Assembly: GCA_028679075.1 (NCBI GenBank)
Contig: JAJRCF010000007.1
Location: 1-64,000 of the forward strand
Reading direction: 5' to 3'
Source of the DNA: Methanoregula sp.
GTDB lineage: Archaea > Halobacteriota > Methanomicrobia > Methanomicrobiales > Methanospirillaceae
Length of the DNA: 64,000 nt
Shown: positions 33,227 to 41,896 of the stretch, in pieces
How the letters are laid out: every line of letters starts with the position of its first letter
Numbering within the stretch: the first letter of the stretch is position 1
Notes under the pieces: model-generated
Seen by the model: the letters and a program-made list of their open reading frames with translations, nothing else
What the model was told of the DNA's origin: nothing
The model's database searches: none
Made by a program: the position numbers and the translations under genes

Positions 33227-33784
33227 ATGAAAACAAACGAAAGGAACAGGAAATGCTCTGCAACCGGCCTGCGGCTGCAGCTCGCTCTGGCAGCGATGAT
33301 CTGTCTCTGCCTTGTTGCAATAGCTCCCGCTGTTGCATTATATCCAGATCCTCCATTCATCGATGAGCAACCCGTGACGGTATCTAATAGTACTTACTAT
33401 GGTACTTTCGATGATGTCGCTTACAATCAAAGCAGTTTCTTCGGTATTTGCGGTCTTGTAGAATATGGCTATAACTGGACTACCGGATCATACCCCGACC
33501 GGAAGCCCCTGTATAACCTGACTATCGAGGGCACAGTCTATCCGGAAGGGAATGGCATAATCCCCACCAATTACCAGTGGAACATCGTCGATGCTCTTGA
33601 CAAAAACGCCACCCTGTACAAGAAAGGCCTTGCCGGATATGTTAATCAGAGCGGTACGTATTATCTCTGGTACGGCAACGATACAGCCGCCCGCAGTTTT
33701 TACAGCAACCGTTCCGATTGGCTCTTCCCAACCGTTGAGAATGCAACGTACATCGTACAGCTTGACGTGACTTACAACCCATGA
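33227..33784 (+). CDS. Secreted, sequon-rich hypothetical protein
   Basis: A 185-residue exported protein. ATG 33227 follows GCAAGGAGAAAACC. The signal peptide LQLALAAMICLCLVAIAPAV (about residues 15-34) precedes a beta-rich mature domain with many N-x-S/T sites (NST, NQS, NWT, NLT, NAT, NDT, NRS), so N-glycosylation is likely. An in-frame ATG at 33158, behind a duplicated copy of the same leader, would add 23 residues. The family is not recognised. It may be a surface protein connected with the nearby pilins. Confidence 0.7.
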   Translation: MKTNERNRKCSATGLRLQLALAAMICLCLVAIAPAVALYPDPPFIDEQPVTVSNSTYYGTFDDVAYNQSSFFGICGLVEYGYNWTTGSYPDRKPLYNLTIEGTVYPEGNGIIPTNYQWNIVDALDKNATLYKKGLAGYVNQSGTYYLWYGNDTAARSFYSNRSDWLFPTVENATYIVQLDVTYNP

Positions 33785-34031
33785 CCGGCAGGAATACACG
33801 AGTCATGGAATAACCCGGATCCGGAAAGATGCCCAGAGATTGTGCATCCCGGAACCGGATCCTGTGAATAACAGGAAGTCCCAGGACGGGCCTCCTTCAG
33901 ACACATGAAGGGGTACCCCGGCCTGCTGTCGGGTACGGGCTCGTCCGAAGAACACATACTATTACTCGGAAAATCTGTTATAGTTTTTCTTCCAACCCTG
34001 ACTGTACCGGGGGCCCGGGTAATCCACCCCG

Positions 34032-34181
34032 CTATCTCAATCGTTTTTCAAACATGATATAATTGGCTTTGTTGTCGGGATGATATCCGCGAATTATTTT
34101 GGAATTTTTCAGAGAATAAAAAACCGAAAGCCGGTGAATATTTCCGGATTTATACCCGAGGGCAACAAGATTAATTCTCAC
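34032..34181 (-). pseudogene. Possible gene fragment, 49 codons
   Basis: A GTG-started frame with protein-like composition: VRINLVALGYKSGNIHRLSV, then LKNSKIIRGYHPDNKANYIM, ending FEKRLR. No ribosome site is visible. It could be a small toxin-like gene or a remnant. No family is assigned. Confidence 0.25.
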
Positions 34182-34188
34182 ATTGCAA

Positions 34189-34217
34189 CCGGATTTGACA
34201 ATGGTTCCCAAATCCGG
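34189..34217. repeat. Inverted repeat
   Basis: CCGGATTTG (34189-34197) and CAAATCCGG (34209-34217) form a perfect 9-base stem with an 11-base loop. A further CCGGATTTG occurs at about 34238. It lies between two minus-strand fragments. Confidence 0.6.
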
Positions 34218-34247
34218 ATAGTAGAGACAAGTATTCTCCGGATTTGA

Positions 34248-34439
34248 TCAAAATTTTTCCTGATTATATGAATAATCCGCGATTAGTTTTTTCTTCATGA
34301 CCTTGATGGCAACAATCCTGATATCATTTACGCCATTTTCCTTACGGACCCGGAAAACAATACCGTTGCTGACAAAAGCCATATTTACCGGAATGAGGTC
34401 ACGGATCACCGGCAGCCCATTATCCCGCCCGATATGCAA
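34248..34439 (-). CDS. Small hypothetical protein or fragment, 63 aa
   Basis: MHIGRDNGLPVIRDLIPVNM followed by VFRVRKENGVNDIRIVAIKV and a lysine-rich end. The composition is protein-like, but there is no ribosome site and no recognised family. It abuts the start of structured repeat copy 2. Confidence 0.3.
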   Translation of the reverse strand: MHIGRDNGLPVIRDLIPVNMAFVSNGIVFRVRKENGVNDIRIVAIKVMKKKLIADYSYNQEKF

Positions 34440-34445
34440 ATTGAT

Positions 34446-34751
34446 AGAGCCCTGTTAGCGCAGTTTTGCCTCTCCGGCGTAAAAAATTAGAATCCGAGCC
34501 CGATACTAACGATTTAGAATGATTTCCGCAGGTGTTTTGGGGGAATTCCGCAGTTTTTCGGTATCCCTAAAAAACGATGTCTCCCAGAAATCGCCCTTAA
34601 CGGGCCCCGATTGCCAAAATGGGGCTGGTTTATCAAAAGGGGTTCCCAACCGGAATCATTGCTCGCTATGGGTTAGTTCTCAGACGTCCGAAAGGTCGTA
34701 AGACCTTGAGGAAGAGAAGAATGCATCAGCGTTCGTCGAAGACCCTGCGGT
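34446..34751. repeat. Structured dispersed repeat, copy 2 (about 306 bp)
   Basis: Matches 27165-27522 (see that entry) in the same orientation. It keeps GTCCGAAAGGTCGTAAGACC exactly, keeps an imperfect form of the ATCA-loop hairpin (GAAGAATGC/GCGTTCGTC), and ends GAAGACCCTGCGG. It sits just upstream of a toxin-antitoxin pair. Confidence 0.85.
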
Positions 34752-34802
34752 CAATGTATTAATAATCATCACGGTGTACCTATCTGGTAACAGGGAACTG
34801 TA

Positions 34803-35093
34803 ATGGATCTCTACAAGACAATCGCAGAAAAACGGGAAGCAATCCTTGCACTTGCAGACAGGTTCGGGATCAGGAACATCCGAATCTTCGGCTCCGTTGC
34901 CCGTCATGAAGCCCGCGAAGGAAGCGACATCGATTTTCTTGTTGAGTTCCCATCAGGAACATCGCTTTTCATACATGCTGCATTCCAGCGGGAACTCTCA
35001 GAACTCCTCGGATGTAATGTGGATGTCGCATCGGTCAACGGCCTCAAAGAACAGATCCGTCACACGGTCATACAGGAAGCAGTGCCACTATGA
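34803..35093 (+). CDS. mntA: MntA-type nucleotidyltransferase antitoxin
   Basis: A 96-residue minimal nucleotidyltransferase. The signature IFGSVARHEAREGSDIDFLV (GSxxR...SDxDxxV, about residues 30-50) supplies the metal-binding aspartates. In type VII toxin-antitoxin systems this antitoxin AMPylates or otherwise modifies the HEPN toxin encoded next to it. Its stop overlaps the start of the HEPN gene (ATGA). The gene is intact although the toxin is frameshifted. Confidence 0.88.
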   Translation: MDLYKTIAEKREAILALADRFGIRNIRIFGSVARHEAREGSDIDFLVEFPSGTSLFIHAAFQRELSELLGCNVDVASVNGLKEQIRHTVIQEAVPL

Positions 35094-35426
35094 GAAAGGA
35101 TCGTGACCGTCTTTTCGATATCAAAGAAGCAATTGATCGTATCTCAGAAAAGCTCCCCCAATCAAAAGAGGAGTTTGCCGGATCAGATCTTCTTTTAGGT
35201 CTGGGTCCTCTACCATATTCAGGTAATCGGTGAAGCTGCTAATGGTATCTCCCCGGAATTTCAGAATAACCATAAAAAAATCCCGTGGAAAGATATCATT
35301 GCCATGCGGCACCTTCTCGTCCACCAGTATTTTGGTATCGATCTGGACGAGGTCTGGAATACCACAGAACGGGATCTTCCTCTGTTAAAACAGGAAATAA
35401 ACCGGATTCTGGAACAACAGGAATGA
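35090..35426 (+). pseudogene. HEPN (DUF86) toxin, frameshifted
   Basis: The frame opening at ATG 35090 (MRKDRDRLFDIKEAIDRISE) stops at 35237 after out-of-frame residues. Shifting by one base near 35195-35199 restores a HEPN protein: VWVLYHIQVIGEAANGISPE, IPWKDIIAMRHLLVHQYFGI and a normal end at 35426. The RNase motif Rx4HxY (RHLLVHQY) is intact in the second frame. One extra G in the GG at 35198-35199 explains the break. A sequencing error is possible. Confidence 0.8.
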
Positions 35427-35616
35427 ACCCTTTTTTTACAGCCACATCCATGATGCCCGGCACGCTGGAAGGGAGGGAGTATGCGAACACCCTGTTACAA
35501 GCTGCCAGTGAAAACATTCATTATTTTTTTACTAATTGCAAATTAGTATGGTCTCTACCAGGATCCTGGAACATCCCGTTATCCTGCAGAAAAACGGGAT
35601 GATTCAGGTCCGGGTT

Positions 35617-36063
35617 TCAGGGAGAAGGTGAATCATCCTGCGCTGGTGGGGAGACGGCAACCGGCTTGGCGGCAGGTGTCGCTGTTCCCGGCCGCGGGGC
35701 CGGTGATTTCTGCAGCAGCGGCATCCCATCCCGCCCGAGCTCGACAAGACCGGTGTCGCAGACCCGGAAGAACCGCCACGCGTATTCGGGCGAACAGATC
35801 CAGAGCTCGCGGGAAATTTCCCGGGATGACGGGAACATCTTCAGACCGGCGATCTCCGCATGGGCCTCCCGCTCCAGCCATTGCAGGGTACACTTGATGT
35901 ACCGCATACGCTTGATTTTTACCGGGGCATGACACGGAGGAATCGTGATGGAAAAATCGGCAAGCATCCCCGGCCCACGCTCATAGTACTGGACAATCCC
36001 GCGGGGCTTTGCGATCGTATCCGCTTTCTCAAGCGCCCGGATCGGGTGGCGGCCCCGGGTCAT
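35617..36063 (-). CDS. Hypothetical protein with proline-rich tail
   Basis: A 148-residue protein from ATG 36063 (GGAG 10 bases upstream). The frame stays open upstream to 36276, but that part reads like noncoding DNA. The core, IKRMRYIKCTLQWLEREAHA to SRELWICSPEYAWRFFRVCD, looks like a folded alpha/beta domain with conserved-looking Trp and Arg. The last 30 residues are Pro/Ala-rich and disordered. No family is recognised. TATA-like elements lie at about 36290-36302 on this strand, so a longer form cannot be excluded. Confidence 0.6.
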   Translation of the reverse strand: MTRGRHPIRALEKADTIAKPRGIVQYYERGPGMLADFSITIPPCHAPVKIKRMRYIKCTLQWLEREAHAEIAGLKMFPSSREISRELWICSPEYAWRFFRVCDTGLVELGRDGMPLLQKSPAPRPGTATPAAKPVAVSPPAQDDSPSP

Positions 36064-36524
36064 GTCAGGGCTCCGCAGGGAACGGGATACCAAAAGTAAA
36101 TTCTGATTAGCGCCGGATCGTTCCGGTCTACCCGGGCCGGAAAAATCCCGGCGGCCGGCCCGGGTCTTATGATCGTATGGAGTGATGAGTGTGCGATGTG
36201 AGGTTCTCCTTGTTTGTTGTTCCGACCCTGGATCCTGCACTGTGGAGGAGCGTGGGGTCATCGGACGATTCTGCAAATGTTATATTCAAACATATATACG
36301 CTTTTTAGTATGCTCCTGTGACCGGCAATACGGGCTGGTCTCACCCGCGTCCACAGTATACTTCCCCAGACGCCACCTCCCAGTACCGGACATACATCCG
36401 GATAATTATTATTAACATTTCAAAATTGTTAATTATAAAAAGTTACTAACAGGTGACCGTATGCACCACGGGATCGTACAACCCTGCACCCGGTTCCATG
36501 ACAGGGAACCATTCAGGATTTTTT
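36064..36524. other. Divergent intergenic region
   Basis: Holds TATA-like elements for the minus-strand gene (about 36290) and the inverted-repeat element at 36412 before the methyltransferase gene. No other feature was recognised. Confidence 0.4.
36412..36432. promoter_or_regulatory. Inverted-repeat element before a methyltransferase gene
   Basis: TTAACAT-TTCAAAA-TTGTTAA has one mismatch in the arms and the same 7-base spacer as the elements at 20149, 27738 and 32818. Confidence 0.5.
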
Positions 36525-37373
36525 ATGATTGATATCAGCACGATAGACTGGAACCAGGCCTGGAAAGAGATCGAACAGGAGAAGAAAGAGAAGAACGAGT
36601 TCGCCAGTTGTACGGAGCGGTGGAAGGACCGCGAGCGGTGCAGGAAATTCAACCTGAAAATACAGGAGGATAACTGGAAGCAGGCTTGGGAACGGATCCA
36701 CACCATGAAGTGCACCCCCTCGTCCCGGGTGCTCGATATTGGTGCCGGCCCCGGGACGCTTGCCATTCCCCTATCCGGGATTGTCCGTCATGTTACCGCG
36801 GTCGAGCCTTCCCCCGGGATGCTCGAATGCCTGCACGAGAACATGAAGGAGCGGGAGATCATCAATATCTCGACTATCCAGAAAAAATGGGAGGATGTCG
36901 ACCCCGCAACGGATCTCGATGGGCCGTACGACGTGGTTGTGGCGTCCTACTCGCTGGGAGTACAGGACCTCCGGGCGGCTCTTGAAAAGATGGATGCGGT
37001 CTCTGCGAAATACGCTTACATCTTCTGGTTTGCCCACCTGATGTCACCCCGCTTCCAGCATTATCATGCAATCTGGGAAGAACTCTTCGGCGTACCCCCG
37101 TCCCCCCGGCACACCCCCAATATTATTTTCAACCTGCTCAACCAGATGGGGATCTACGCCAATGTCGAGATATCCCGCACAGAAAACATCACCCGGTTTC
37201 CAGGTATTTCGGACGCGGTCGCCGACCAGCGGGAGGCCCTGAATCTCACCGATGACCGGCAGGTCTCGGTCCTCGCAGAATACCTTGAAAAATTCCTGCT
37301 CAAAGAAAACGGGCAATACCTCCTGAAAAGCAAGTCCTACCAGGCCAAGATATGGTGGGAGAAGGAGAGCTGA
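36525..37373 (+). CDS. Class I SAM-dependent methyltransferase (paralog family, member 2)
   Basis: A 282-residue enzyme from ATG 36525; starts at 36498 or GTG 36453 are possible. SAM motif I is VLDIGAGPGTLAIPLSGIVR (about residues 70-89), followed by VTAVEPSPGMLECL and the post-motif KKWEDVDPATDLDGPYDVVV. It shares IFWFAHL, LLNQMGIYANVE and the KIWW end with the three other paralogs but is the most divergent member. It has a charged N-terminal helix rich in Lys and Glu. The substrate is unknown. Confidence 0.8.
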   Translation: MIDISTIDWNQAWKEIEQEKKEKNEFASCTERWKDRERCRKFNLKIQEDNWKQAWERIHTMKCTPSSRVLDIGAGPGTLAIPLSGIVRHVTAVEPSPGMLECLHENMKEREIINISTIQKKWEDVDPATDLDGPYDVVVASYSLGVQDLRAALEKMDAVSAKYAYIFWFAHLMSPRFQHYHAIWEELFGVPPSPRHTPNIIFNLLNQMGIYANVEISRTENITRFPGISDAVADQREALNLTDDRQVSVLAEYLEKFLLKENGQYLLKSKSYQAKIWWEKES

Positions 37374-37482
37374 TAAGTCCAAAAAACCAATCCATCCGCG
37401 TACCCTTTCTTGAGAACAGGATAAAGAGATCCTGAAAAGCACAACAACACCGGCTTCCGGTCCCGGTTATCCCGGCATCCGG

Positions 37483-38295
37483 TTAACCAAAATAATACAC
37501 GCCCATCATGAGCCCCGAAGTCGGATACCGGGGCGCTCCCGGGAAACTCACCGGGTCCAGCAGGACGACCGGCGGAACTGTCGGTCTCGCATCTTTGGGA
37601 TCTTCCGGAATGATCTCCACTTCCGATGACCAGATCATCATCCCCATGCATGAGGCGAGCCCGAAGAGACAGATGAACGTTGTGGAGTGTGTATATCCGG
37701 TCGCCAGGTACTGGAAAGCGAGGACGATACCGGCCACCGAGCCATAATAGTAATGGAACTGCGCGATCCTCCGGTCGTTGGCATCACAGGGCCGGATCGA
37801 TCCGGAGACCTTCATGGTACTGAACGGGAAAAATGGCGTAATCCCCTTCCTGGTACAGAGGTCTTCGACCAGATGCAGGACCATGCCAAGCATCACGCCC
37901 GACAGAAACATGATTGAGATCCCCAGTGCTGTTCCCTGCAAAAAGATAGACGCCGGGACCAGCAGGAAGCCTGCAAGGACTGCCCAGAGCAGCACAATTC
38001 CCGGGACAGAGTGTGTCAGCCATTTGTCCCTGGTATCAAAAGTACGCCCGGTCAGGTGCCGGTAGAAAGAGCAGAGCAGAGGTGTGCATATGAAACTGCC
38101 AAACAGGGTCACTATCCATGCAAATACCCGGACCTGAATCCCCTTTGGTCTTTTCATCTGGACGTCCGGCAGGATGGCACCAATACAGGCACCAGTGCAG
38201 ATAACGAATATCAATACCGGAGACGCCGGCACCAGCGCACTGCATAGGATAAGTGTACAGAGAATTGTCAGTGCGATATGGTGCCGGGTGATCAT
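37483..38295 (-). CDS. YdjM/DUF457-like membrane-bound putative metal-dependent hydrolase, copy 2
   Basis: A 270-residue multi-pass membrane protein homologous to the gene at 13521-14264. Shared motifs are MITRHH, GAILPDVQMKRPKG, KWLTHSVPGIVLL, VLHLVEDLCTRKGITPFFPF and GSIRPCD. The conserved His and Asp/Glu residues in the second and third of these motifs are the predicted metal ligands. It converges on the methyltransferase gene at 37373. The function is unproven. Confidence 0.75.
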   Translation of the reverse strand: MITRHHIALTILCTLILCSALVPASPVLIFVICTGACIGAILPDVQMKRPKGIQVRVFAWIVTLFGSFICTPLLCSFYRHLTGRTFDTRDKWLTHSVPGIVLLWAVLAGFLLVPASIFLQGTALGISIMFLSGVMLGMVLHLVEDLCTRKGITPFFPFSTMKVSGSIRPCDANDRRIAQFHYYYGSVAGIVLAFQYLATGYTHSTTFICLFGLASCMGMMIWSSEVEIIPEDPKDARPTVPPVVLLDPVSFPGAPRYPTSGLMMGVYYFG

Positions 38296-38601
38296 GGCGG
38301 TTGCTCCGGTTCACGACCAGGATTGTGTGACTCCCAGTCTCCTTGGCATTTGTGTGAGTGTATGAGTCCACGGCATATCCTAATATTTCAGGTGGACACT
38401 CACTATGTTGCGCTTTTCCGGATTATAATGATTATCTTTTACTTATTCAAATTGTTAACATAAATTAATTAATAAATTCCCGGGGTAAGAGATTATTTCC
38501 TGCAAAAAATACATACTTCTGTCTCGGTTGCCGGACTGTCTGCAGGACACGGGGCTGCAGTATTATTAACAGGAGAATAAATTTTTACAAAAAAGGGAGA
38601 G

Positions 38602-38811
38602 TTAATCGACCGCTACCATCACTTCGGAGGCCTTGACCACTGCGTACACCTTCGACCCTTCCTTCAGTTTCAGGGATTCTGCCGAGTGGGTTGTGATGGA
38701 GGAGACCATCTCGTTGCCCCCGGCGATGGTGATCACGACTTCGGTACTGACCGGGCCCTTCTTGAGGGACTTCACGGTGCCCGCAATCTGGTTTCGTGCA
38801 CTGATCTTCAT
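38602..38811 (-). CDS. Mop-type molybdate/tungstate-binding protein (TOBE domain), copy 1
   Basis: A 69-residue single TOBE domain, MKISARNQIAGTVKSLKKGP through LKEGSKVYAVVKASEVMVAV. Mop proteins bind molybdate or tungstate oxyanions as oligomers and buffer them in the cytoplasm. ATG 38811 is chosen because GGTGA precedes it and copy 2 at 52956 has the same start; an ATG at 38823 would add MVKT. It is nearly identical to copy 2 (about 4 differences), so the duplication is recent or under strong constraint. Confidence 0.9.
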   Translation of the reverse strand: MKISARNQIAGTVKSLKKGPVSTEVVITIAGGNEMVSSITTHSAESLKLKEGSKVYAVVKASEVMVAVD

Positions 38812-38927
38812 GGTTTTCACCATGCCATAGTATACATGGATAGCAATAAAGCTTCGCCCATCAACAGATCCATAAAATCCCGTGGTAAAAACAGATCGTT
38901 GATTAGGGTAAAAGTTAGTGTAATACT

Positions 38928-39839
38928 ATGAACGCGGGTCCAGCCACAACACCGGATACTTTCACATTATTGCCCGCAGTGGAAAATGCCTGCGGCACGA
39001 TCTCGTTTCGCGAGCGGTGGCGCCAGTTGAAACTCGCCCATTGCGCTGTCCCCAACTACGGCAGCTCCCGCCAGTTCTGGGGCAATAAGAAGAAGATCCA
39101 CACGGTATACTTAAAAGGCGATGGCAGACATGATGAAAAGACCAATGCCCGTCTTGCGGCCATGAATATTCCCGATGGTTCGCGGGTTCTTGACATCGGT
39201 GCCGGCCCGGGAACGTATGCCATCCCGCTTGCAAAGAAGCATTGCAAGGTAACGGTTATCGAACCCTCACCCGTCATGCGGGAGATGCTTGAGGCCCGGA
39301 TAAAAAAAGAGAAGATCAAAAATATTACCGTCATCCCCAAACGCTGGGAGGATGTGAACCCTGCTGAACTCGGCGCCCCGTTCGATGCCGTCATCGCATC
39401 GTTCTCGCTAACGATGATGGATATAGGGGAGGCGCTTCTCAAGATGCATGCAAGCTGCAACGGAACTGTGCACCTCTTCTGGTTCCTGACATCGCCGGCA
39501 TGGGCACAGGTCAACAAAGACCTCTGGCCGCACCTCCACGGGGGGATTTTTCCCGGCGAGCCTACCGCGGACTGGCTCTGGCAGATCCTGTACGAGATGG
39601 GGATCTGTGCAAGCATCCAGCCGGAATCCCAGGTCTCGGTTTCACGGTATGCTGATGTAGACGAAGCAGTCGTTGAGTTCCGGCAGCGCCTGAACTGCAC
39701 GACACCGGCCCATGAAGAGATCGTCAGGAATTATTTCCATACGGTCCTGCGACAGGATGGGGACAGTCTCATTCTCGGGAACGGAACACGCAGTGCCCAT
39801 ATCTGGTGGAACACCATGGACCAGCAGGACGTGACATGA
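38928..39839 (+). CDS. Class I SAM-dependent methyltransferase (paralog family, member 3)
   Basis: A 303-residue paralog of the enzymes at 25235 and 40439. The N-terminal SFRERWRQLKLAHCAVPNYG and FWGNKKKIH are followed by SAM motif I VLDIGAGPGTYAIPLAKKHC (about residues 86-105) and KRWEDVNPAELGAPFDAVIA. The end GTRSAHIWWN matches the family. Its stop lies just upstream of the FmdE-family gene, with the next methyltransferase after that, suggesting an operon of methyltransferase, FmdE, methyltransferase. Confidence 0.85.
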   Translation: MNAGPATTPDTFTLLPAVENACGTISFRERWRQLKLAHCAVPNYGSSRQFWGNKKKIHTVYLKGDGRHDEKTNARLAAMNIPDGSRVLDIGAGPGTYAIPLAKKHCKVTVIEPSPVMREMLEARIKKEKIKNITVIPKRWEDVNPAELGAPFDAVIASFSLTMMDIGEALLKMHASCNGTVHLFWFLTSPAWAQVNKDLWPHLHGGIFPGEPTADWLWQILYEMGICASIQPESQVSVSRYADVDEAVVEFRQRLNCTTPAHEEIVRNYFHTVLRQDGDSLILGNGTRSAHIWWNTMDQQDVT

Positions 39840-39877
39840 CAGGTCCGCACGAACACGATTTAAAATATGGTGAAACC

Positions 39878-40435
39878 ATGAGCGATTACGAAGTTTTATT
39901 CAACAAGGCAAAGGCATTCCACGGTCATGTTTGTCCGGGGATAGTCCTTGGGACGCGGCTGACCATTGCAGGGATGCGGGAACTGGGTATGAACCCCCAT
40001 GAATCCCAGCGCAACCTTATCATCTACATGGAGATCGACCGGTGCGGGGCGGATGCCGTCCAGGCGATCACGGGATGTTCACTCGGCCACCGCTCCTTAA
40101 AGCACAGGGACTTTGGGAAATTTGCCGCCACATTTGTCGACCTCGCAACAAGAAAAGCCGTCAGGGTGGCAGTCCACGAGAAGAAACGGGCCGAGCACGA
40201 CAAGCTCGATCCAAAGGACGTGATCAGGATCCTCGGGGAATGCCCGGAAGAGGAGATCCTGAAGATCGAGAGGGTATCGATCGATATTCCCGATGACGAT
40301 ATCCCGGGATTCCCCCATGGAAAAGCGGTCTGCAGTGTCTGCGGGGAGCAGGTCATGGACAACCGGCACATCGTTGTGGACGGCAAGGTTATGTGTAAGA
40401 ACTGCGGAACGAAATCGTATTATACGGTGCTTTGA
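39878..40435 (+). CDS. FmdE-family protein with C-terminal zinc ribbon
   Basis: A 185-residue protein from ATG 39878 (GGTGA upstream); ATG 39836, overlapping the preceding gene, is an alternative. It has the FmdE core FHGHVCPGIVLGTRL (about residues 14-28) and DRCGADAVQAITGCSLG, and a C-terminal ribbon with CSVCG and CKNCG. FmdE was found beside molybdenum formylmethanofuran dehydrogenase genes but is not a required subunit; related proteins are linked to metal or cofactor handling. Here it lies between two methyltransferase genes and 1 kb from a Mop protein, far from the fwd operon. Its actual role is open. Confidence 0.88.
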   Translation: MSDYEVLFNKAKAFHGHVCPGIVLGTRLTIAGMRELGMNPHESQRNLIIYMEIDRCGADAVQAITGCSLGHRSLKHRDFGKFAATFVDLATRKAVRVAVHEKKRAEHDKLDPKDVIRILGECPEEEILKIERVSIDIPDDDIPGFPHGKAVCSVCGEQVMDNRHIVVDGKVMCKNCGTKSYYTVL

Positions 40436-40438
40436 ATC

Positions 40439-41326
40439 TTGAAAGAATTCTGCCGGTCGGCAACGGGTCCCATCATCCCCCCGCAACCGGATCCCCGGTA
40501 CTGGCGCGACATCTGGCGGCAGATGAAACTCGCCCGGATGGCAACGCCGGGATTTGAGGGTGCGGGTGCGTACTGGAGCAACCGGAAGAACGTGACCGAA
40601 CATGTAAAGGGCCGTACCCGCCAGTCCTGGCAGGGAAACGTGGACGCACAGTTCAGGGCTATGAACATCCCTGCCGGTGCCCGCGTCCTCGATATCGGGG
40701 GAGGGACCGGGACCCACGCGGTCCCCCTTGCGATAATGGGCTGCGATGTCACCATGGTCGAACCCTCTGATGCCATGCGTGAAGAACTGCAGAAGAACCT
40801 AACTGCTTCGGGAGCCGGACCGCTCGCAGTGATACCCGCCCGGTGGGAGGACGTCTCCCGGGAAGAGCTTGGCGATCCGTTCGACATTGTGATGGCATCT
40901 TATTCCCTCTCCATGATGGATATCGGTGAGGCCCTCGAAAAGATGCAGGCCTGCTGCCGGGGGACCGTCCACCTCTTCTGGTTCCTCACCCCGCCGTCAT
41001 GGGCACGGGTCAGCCGGGACCTCTGGCCCCGGCTGTATGGCAGGGAATATCCGGGTGAACCCCTCGCGGACTGCCTCTGGCAGATCCTGTACGAGATGGG
41101 GATCTATGCCAGCCTGACAACAGAGCGCAAGACCGAGACTGTTTACCGGAGTGTTGAGGACGCAGTGGGGGAATATTCCCGGCGCCTGAACCGTTCAACA
41201 AAAGAACAGGAAAAGATCCTGGGGGAATATTTCAGACAACAACTCCGTCCCTGCGGCAAAGGGTTTGAACTGGACGGGGTGTCCTGCAGTGCCCATATCT
41301 GGTGGGATCCGGCAGGCCGCCGCTGA
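40439..41326 (+). CDS. Class I SAM-dependent methyltransferase (paralog family, member 4)
   Basis: A 295-residue paralog of 25235 and 38928. TTG 40439 lies 3 bases after the FmdE-family stop, and the N-terminal YWRDIWRQMKLARMATP aligns with the other members, so this start is preferred over ATG 40520. SAM motif I is VLDIGGGTGTHAVPLAIMGC. ARWEDVSREELGDPFDIVMA, VHLFWFLTPPSWARVSRDLW, ILYEMGIYASL and SAHIWWD complete the family pattern. Confidence 0.84.
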   Translation: MKEFCRSATGPIIPPQPDPRYWRDIWRQMKLARMATPGFEGAGAYWSNRKNVTEHVKGRTRQSWQGNVDAQFRAMNIPAGARVLDIGGGTGTHAVPLAIMGCDVTMVEPSDAMREELQKNLTASGAGPLAVIPARWEDVSREELGDPFDIVMASYSLSMMDIGEALEKMQACCRGTVHLFWFLTPPSWARVSRDLWPRLYGREYPGEPLADCLWQILYEMGIYASLTTERKTETVYRSVEDAVGEYSRRLNRSTKEQEKILGEYFRQQLRPCGKGFELDGVSCSAHIWWDPAGRR

Positions 41327-41513
41327 CACCGGGTGCGGTACTGCGCCGACATGATGTTCACACACATTTTTTTAATTTACATACCCGGTAGCACCGGTCA
41401 TCCCGGTTCCGGATACCCGATCAGGTAAGTCAATAATTTCTCCTGAACAAATACAAAAGATCAACAATTATAATTAAAACAAAATTTTTATAACCCCTTC
41501 CCGATCTCCATGT

Positions 41514-41891
41514 ATGCCCGCAGCAAAGATGATACAGGAATCTGGGCTGGCGCTTCCCGGGCTGTATCGGGTTGATACCGTACGGACCTGGCACATTGTT
41601 CTGTTCACCCTAATCCTCGGCAGCCTCTTCCTGCTGGATATCGGGACAACCCAGATCATTCTCCGGATGGGGGGCGTGGAACTCAATCCCCTGATGACCA
41701 GGATCGTGACAAACCCGGCACTGCACCTTGCAATCAAGTCTGTGGTCCTGCTGGCGGCAGTACTCGTGGCAACACTGGTAGAACGGTATGTACGGGGGTC
41801 CAGCATTTACCTTTACGGCATCCTGATCCCGCTGTACATCATCGTCCTGGTCAACAACCTCTTCGTTATCCTGCCCCGGCTGCTGCTGTGA
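41514..41891 (+). CDS. DUF5658-type small membrane protein
   Basis: A 125-residue protein with three or four membrane helices. The conserved block FLLDIGTTQIILRMGGVELN-P-LM (about residues 44-66) fits DUF5658 membrane proteins of unknown role. It converges on the divergent pilin-like gene at 41897 with only 5 bases between the stops. Confidence 0.75.
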   Translation: MPAAKMIQESGLALPGLYRVDTVRTWHIVLFTLILGSLFLLDIGTTQIILRMGGVELNPLMTRIVTNPALHLAIKSVVLLAAVLVATLVERYVRGSSIYLYGILIPLYIIVLVNNLFVILPRLLL

Positions 41892-41896
41892 TTTTG

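Larger units (their letters stand above)
33785..34445. other. Mostly gene-free stretch with possible gene fragments
   Basis: Two short minus-strand frames look protein-like (34032-34181 and 34248-34439; see their entries) and surround an inverted repeat. The first 250 bases hold nothing I recognise. Confidence 0.4.

Noticed and set aside
35860-36099. Plus-strand frames over the 148-residue minus-strand gene
   Set aside because: They are mirror frames of a protein-like minus-strand core and have no start signals.
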